Assembly (NCBI GenBank): GCA_016866645.1
Contig: VGLX01000099.1
Coordinates: 1 to 5,733 of the forward strand
Direction: 5' to 3'
DNA: 5,733 bases
Source: Candidatus Woesearchaeota archaeon
GTDB taxonomy: Archaea; Nanobdellota; Nanobdellia; SCGC-AAA011-G17; VGLX01
In this document: positions 4,651-5,733 of the stretch, in pieces
Layout of the letters: every line of letters begins with the position of its first letter
Position numbering within the stretch: position 1 is the first letter of the stretch
Position numbers and translations under genes: made by a program
The notes under the pieces: model-generated
What the model was told of the DNA's origin: nothing
Seen by the model: the letters and a program-made list of their open reading frames with translations, nothing else
Database searches by the model: none

Positions 4651-5555
4651 TAAGTTATTATCAGGTCTGTTTCTGTCTCTAAGTCTGATGCTTTCGCCAC
4701 GTCTAGGCCGATGTTTAAGTACCAGTTTATGTTGAAATACTTCTTGCTCATAGTGGGTATGATGTCGTTAGGCACTTGGATCTTGAATGTTTGCTCGAAA
4801 TAGTTCAGGTCTGAGTATGTCACTGGGACTTTTTCGCTTGTTTCCATGACTGTCGAATCTTCTGTGTACCCTCCTGCCTCTGCGTGCTCATTAGCATATA
4901 AACTCAGGAGTATGTTCCTTATGGATTTGCCTGAGTTGTTATTGACTATCAGCTTTCCTTCTATCGTTTCTCCTCGCTTATATGCTGTCTTGTTGAGCTG
5001 CACGCTCATCTTTATGTCAGGTGACAATGCTTGCGGCATGATTTTTCCTCCTGATTTCTCTTCAAGAGTGGTGGATTGCGTTGTTGTCTCTTTAGCGTCT
5101 GCTGGTATCACTCTGATGTTGTCTTCTGCCTTCAGGTCGAACCTCCAGGGCCTGTCAGCTTTCGCGTATATCTCATAACTCACTTCTGCGTTGCTTCCGT
5201 CATATGTTGGTGCCGCGTCGTTTGGCAGCTGGAATGAGAACTTGAAACAGTGCTGCCCTACTGGTAGTATCGTGTTTTTGCCTTTGGCGTAAGGGTCTAG
5301 CTGGAAAGTCTTGTCGAACTGGCCTAACAGGCTTTGTGACTCGTCTATTATTTCCACATGCTCGGTATGCGTCACTGTGCGCTTGTTCTTGCCCGAACCA
5401 TGAGTTCTTGTGATATGGGTGTATTCTTCTCCATAAACTTCAATTACTATGTCTCTCACTTTAGTTTCTTTATCGATAGACAATAATATGTTCCCTTCTA
5501 CTTTGTCTCCAGGCTTGTATGACTCCTGGCTTAGCACTAGTTCTAGTTTGCTCAT
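4650..5555 (-). CDS. arrestin-fold protein (two arrestin-like domains)
   Basis: A 301-residue soluble protein with no signal peptide. The N-terminal domain (about 2-150) starts KLELVLSQESYKPGDKVEG, with the 'Y.pGd.v.G' strand turn of arrestins. It continues to VRDIVIEVYGEEYTH, a His-rich hairpin (H47, H52, H63, H66), and the segment ILPVGQHCFKFSFQLP...APTYDG...VSYEIYAKADR (96-135), which closely follows arrestin_N ('lp.G.h.fpFsf.LP...P.s......v.Y.v.a'). A linker rich in Thr, Ser and Glu (152-178) leads to a second domain (180-295), with LNKTAYKRGETIEGKLIVNNNSGKSIRN repeating the entry motif. Arrestin-fold proteins are scaffolds rather than enzymes; alpha-arrestins, Vps26 and bacterial Spo0M share the fold. 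ATG 5555 is chosen over 5594 because GGAGG lies 8 nt before it and the predicted transcription start falls near 5575. It is first gene of an operon with the exported protein. Confidence 0.82.
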   Translation of the reverse strand: MSKLELVLSQESYKPGDKVEGNILLSIDKETKVRDIVIEVYGEEYTHITRTHGSGKNKRTVTHTEHVEIIDESQSLLGQFDKTFQLDPYAKGKNTILPVGQHCFKFSFQLPNDAAPTYDGSNAEVSYEIYAKADRPWRFDLKAEDNIRVIPADAKETTTQSTTLEEKSGGKIMPQALSPDIKMSVQLNKTAYKRGETIEGKLIVNNNSGKSIRNILLSLYANEHAEAGGYTEDSTVMETSEKVPVTYSDLNYFEQTFKIQVPNDIIPTMSKKYFNINWYLNIGLDVAKASDLETETDLIIT

Positions 5556-5563
5556 TTTAAAAA

Positions 5564-5568
5564 CCTCC
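5564..5568 (-). promoter_or_regulatory. Shine-Dalgarno site fixing the arrestin-like start
   Basis: GGAGG on the minus strand, 8 nt before ATG 5555. It lies inside the longer frame that would start at 5594, so it argues for the shorter 301-residue protein. Confidence 0.75.
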
Positions 5569-5595
5569 ATGAATAAAGAACGTGGTTTCGTCATT

Positions 5596-5605
5596 GCTTA
5601 TAAGC
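5596..5605 (-). promoter_or_regulatory. TATA box of the arrestin operon
   Basis: GCTTATAAGC, a perfect palindrome, centred about 46 bp before ATG 5555. The predicted start site is near 5575, giving a leader of about 20 nt with the Shine-Dalgarno site, the same geometry as the promoter of the 60-residue gene. It lies between this operon and the stop of the upstream partial gene. Confidence 0.55.
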
Positions 5606-5639
5606 CTTTCCAAAGCATAGGGTGTGGGACAGAATTGTG

Positions 5640-5733
5640 TTATCTTAGCCAGTAGAGGTTGTGCCATACCGACGTGAGCATGTTGGCTGTGTCTATTCTG
5701 TCGGGTCTTTTTTGTCCCAGTTTCCATCCTGTT
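5640..5733 (-). CDS. C-terminal end of an unidentified gene (partial at right edge)
   Basis: On the minus strand the frame entering at 5732 encodes 30 residues before TAA at 5640-5642. The peptide includes TGWKLGQKRPDRIDTANM and ends with VWHNLYWLR. Its mix of aromatic, basic and aliphatic residues looks like a real protein end, and the stop sits 34 bp before the next promoter. A second minus frame is open further (to 5557) but would run through that promoter and the Shine-Dalgarno site and has a less protein-like composition. Too little remains to name a family. Confidence 0.45.
   Translation of the reverse strand, partial: TGWKLGQKRPDRIDTANMLTSVWHNLYWLR

Noticed and set aside
4846..5178. 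110-codon plus-strand frame inside the arrestin-like gene
   Set aside because: Shadow of a well-supported minus-strand gene; the hydrophobic look comes from reading charged codons on the opposite strand.
5557..5733. 58-codon open minus-strand frame entering from the right edge
   Set aside because: It would run through the TATA box and Shine-Dalgarno site of the arrestin operon, and the neighbouring frame ending at 5640 has a more convincing sequence. Not fully excluded.
5606..5733. Possible structural RNA at the right edge (GGGTC...GTCCC-like segments)
   Set aside because: No tRNA arms or recognisable rRNA core sequence could be found, and a coding frame explains most of it.

Overview
The window looks like chromosomal DNA from an archaeon, possibly a DPANN-type lineage such as Woesearchaeota or a relative; the lineage is a guess. 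The evidence for an archaeon is the promoter style: A/T-rich TATA-like boxes sit about 25-30 bp before several start codons, which implies leaderless mRNAs, or about 46 bp before starts that carry a GGAGG-type Shine-Dalgarno site. Arginine codons are mostly AGG/AGA and ATA is common. I see no rRNA, tRNA, CRISPR array, insertion sequence or phage gene. Genes are dense and no gene-free stretch exceeds about 190 bp.

Layout, left to right. (1) A possible tail of an upstream gene (2-106). (2) An FAD-dependent dehydrogenase of the COG2509 type (145-1506, +). (3) A GNAT acetyltransferase (1503-2027, -), converging on the dehydrogenase with interleaved stop codons. (4) A 60-residue helical protein (2067-2249, -), whose start is reassigned inward here. 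(5) A divergent regulatory region (about 2250-2438) with two TATA boxes and two small dyads. (6) A membrane-anchored metallophosphoesterase (2439-3515, +). (7) A cytosolic PepSY-like protein of unknown function (3560-4063, +). (8) A convergent minus-strand operon with an arrestin-fold protein (start reassigned to 5555) followed 12 nt later by a small exported protein with an EF-hand-like loop (4071-4637). (9) The last codons of another minus-strand gene at the right edge (5640-5733).

Most genes appear to be independent short transcription units; only arrestin plus exported protein is clearly an operon. The most striking non-coding signal is a 19-bp sequence repeated exactly, at exactly the same distance (23 nt) from the ATG, in front of the dehydrogenase and the metallophosphoesterase. 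This suggests those two genes share promoter control. The most interesting protein-level candidate is the arrestin-like/exported protein pair. No pathway links all the genes, and I do not see a clear defence or mobile system.
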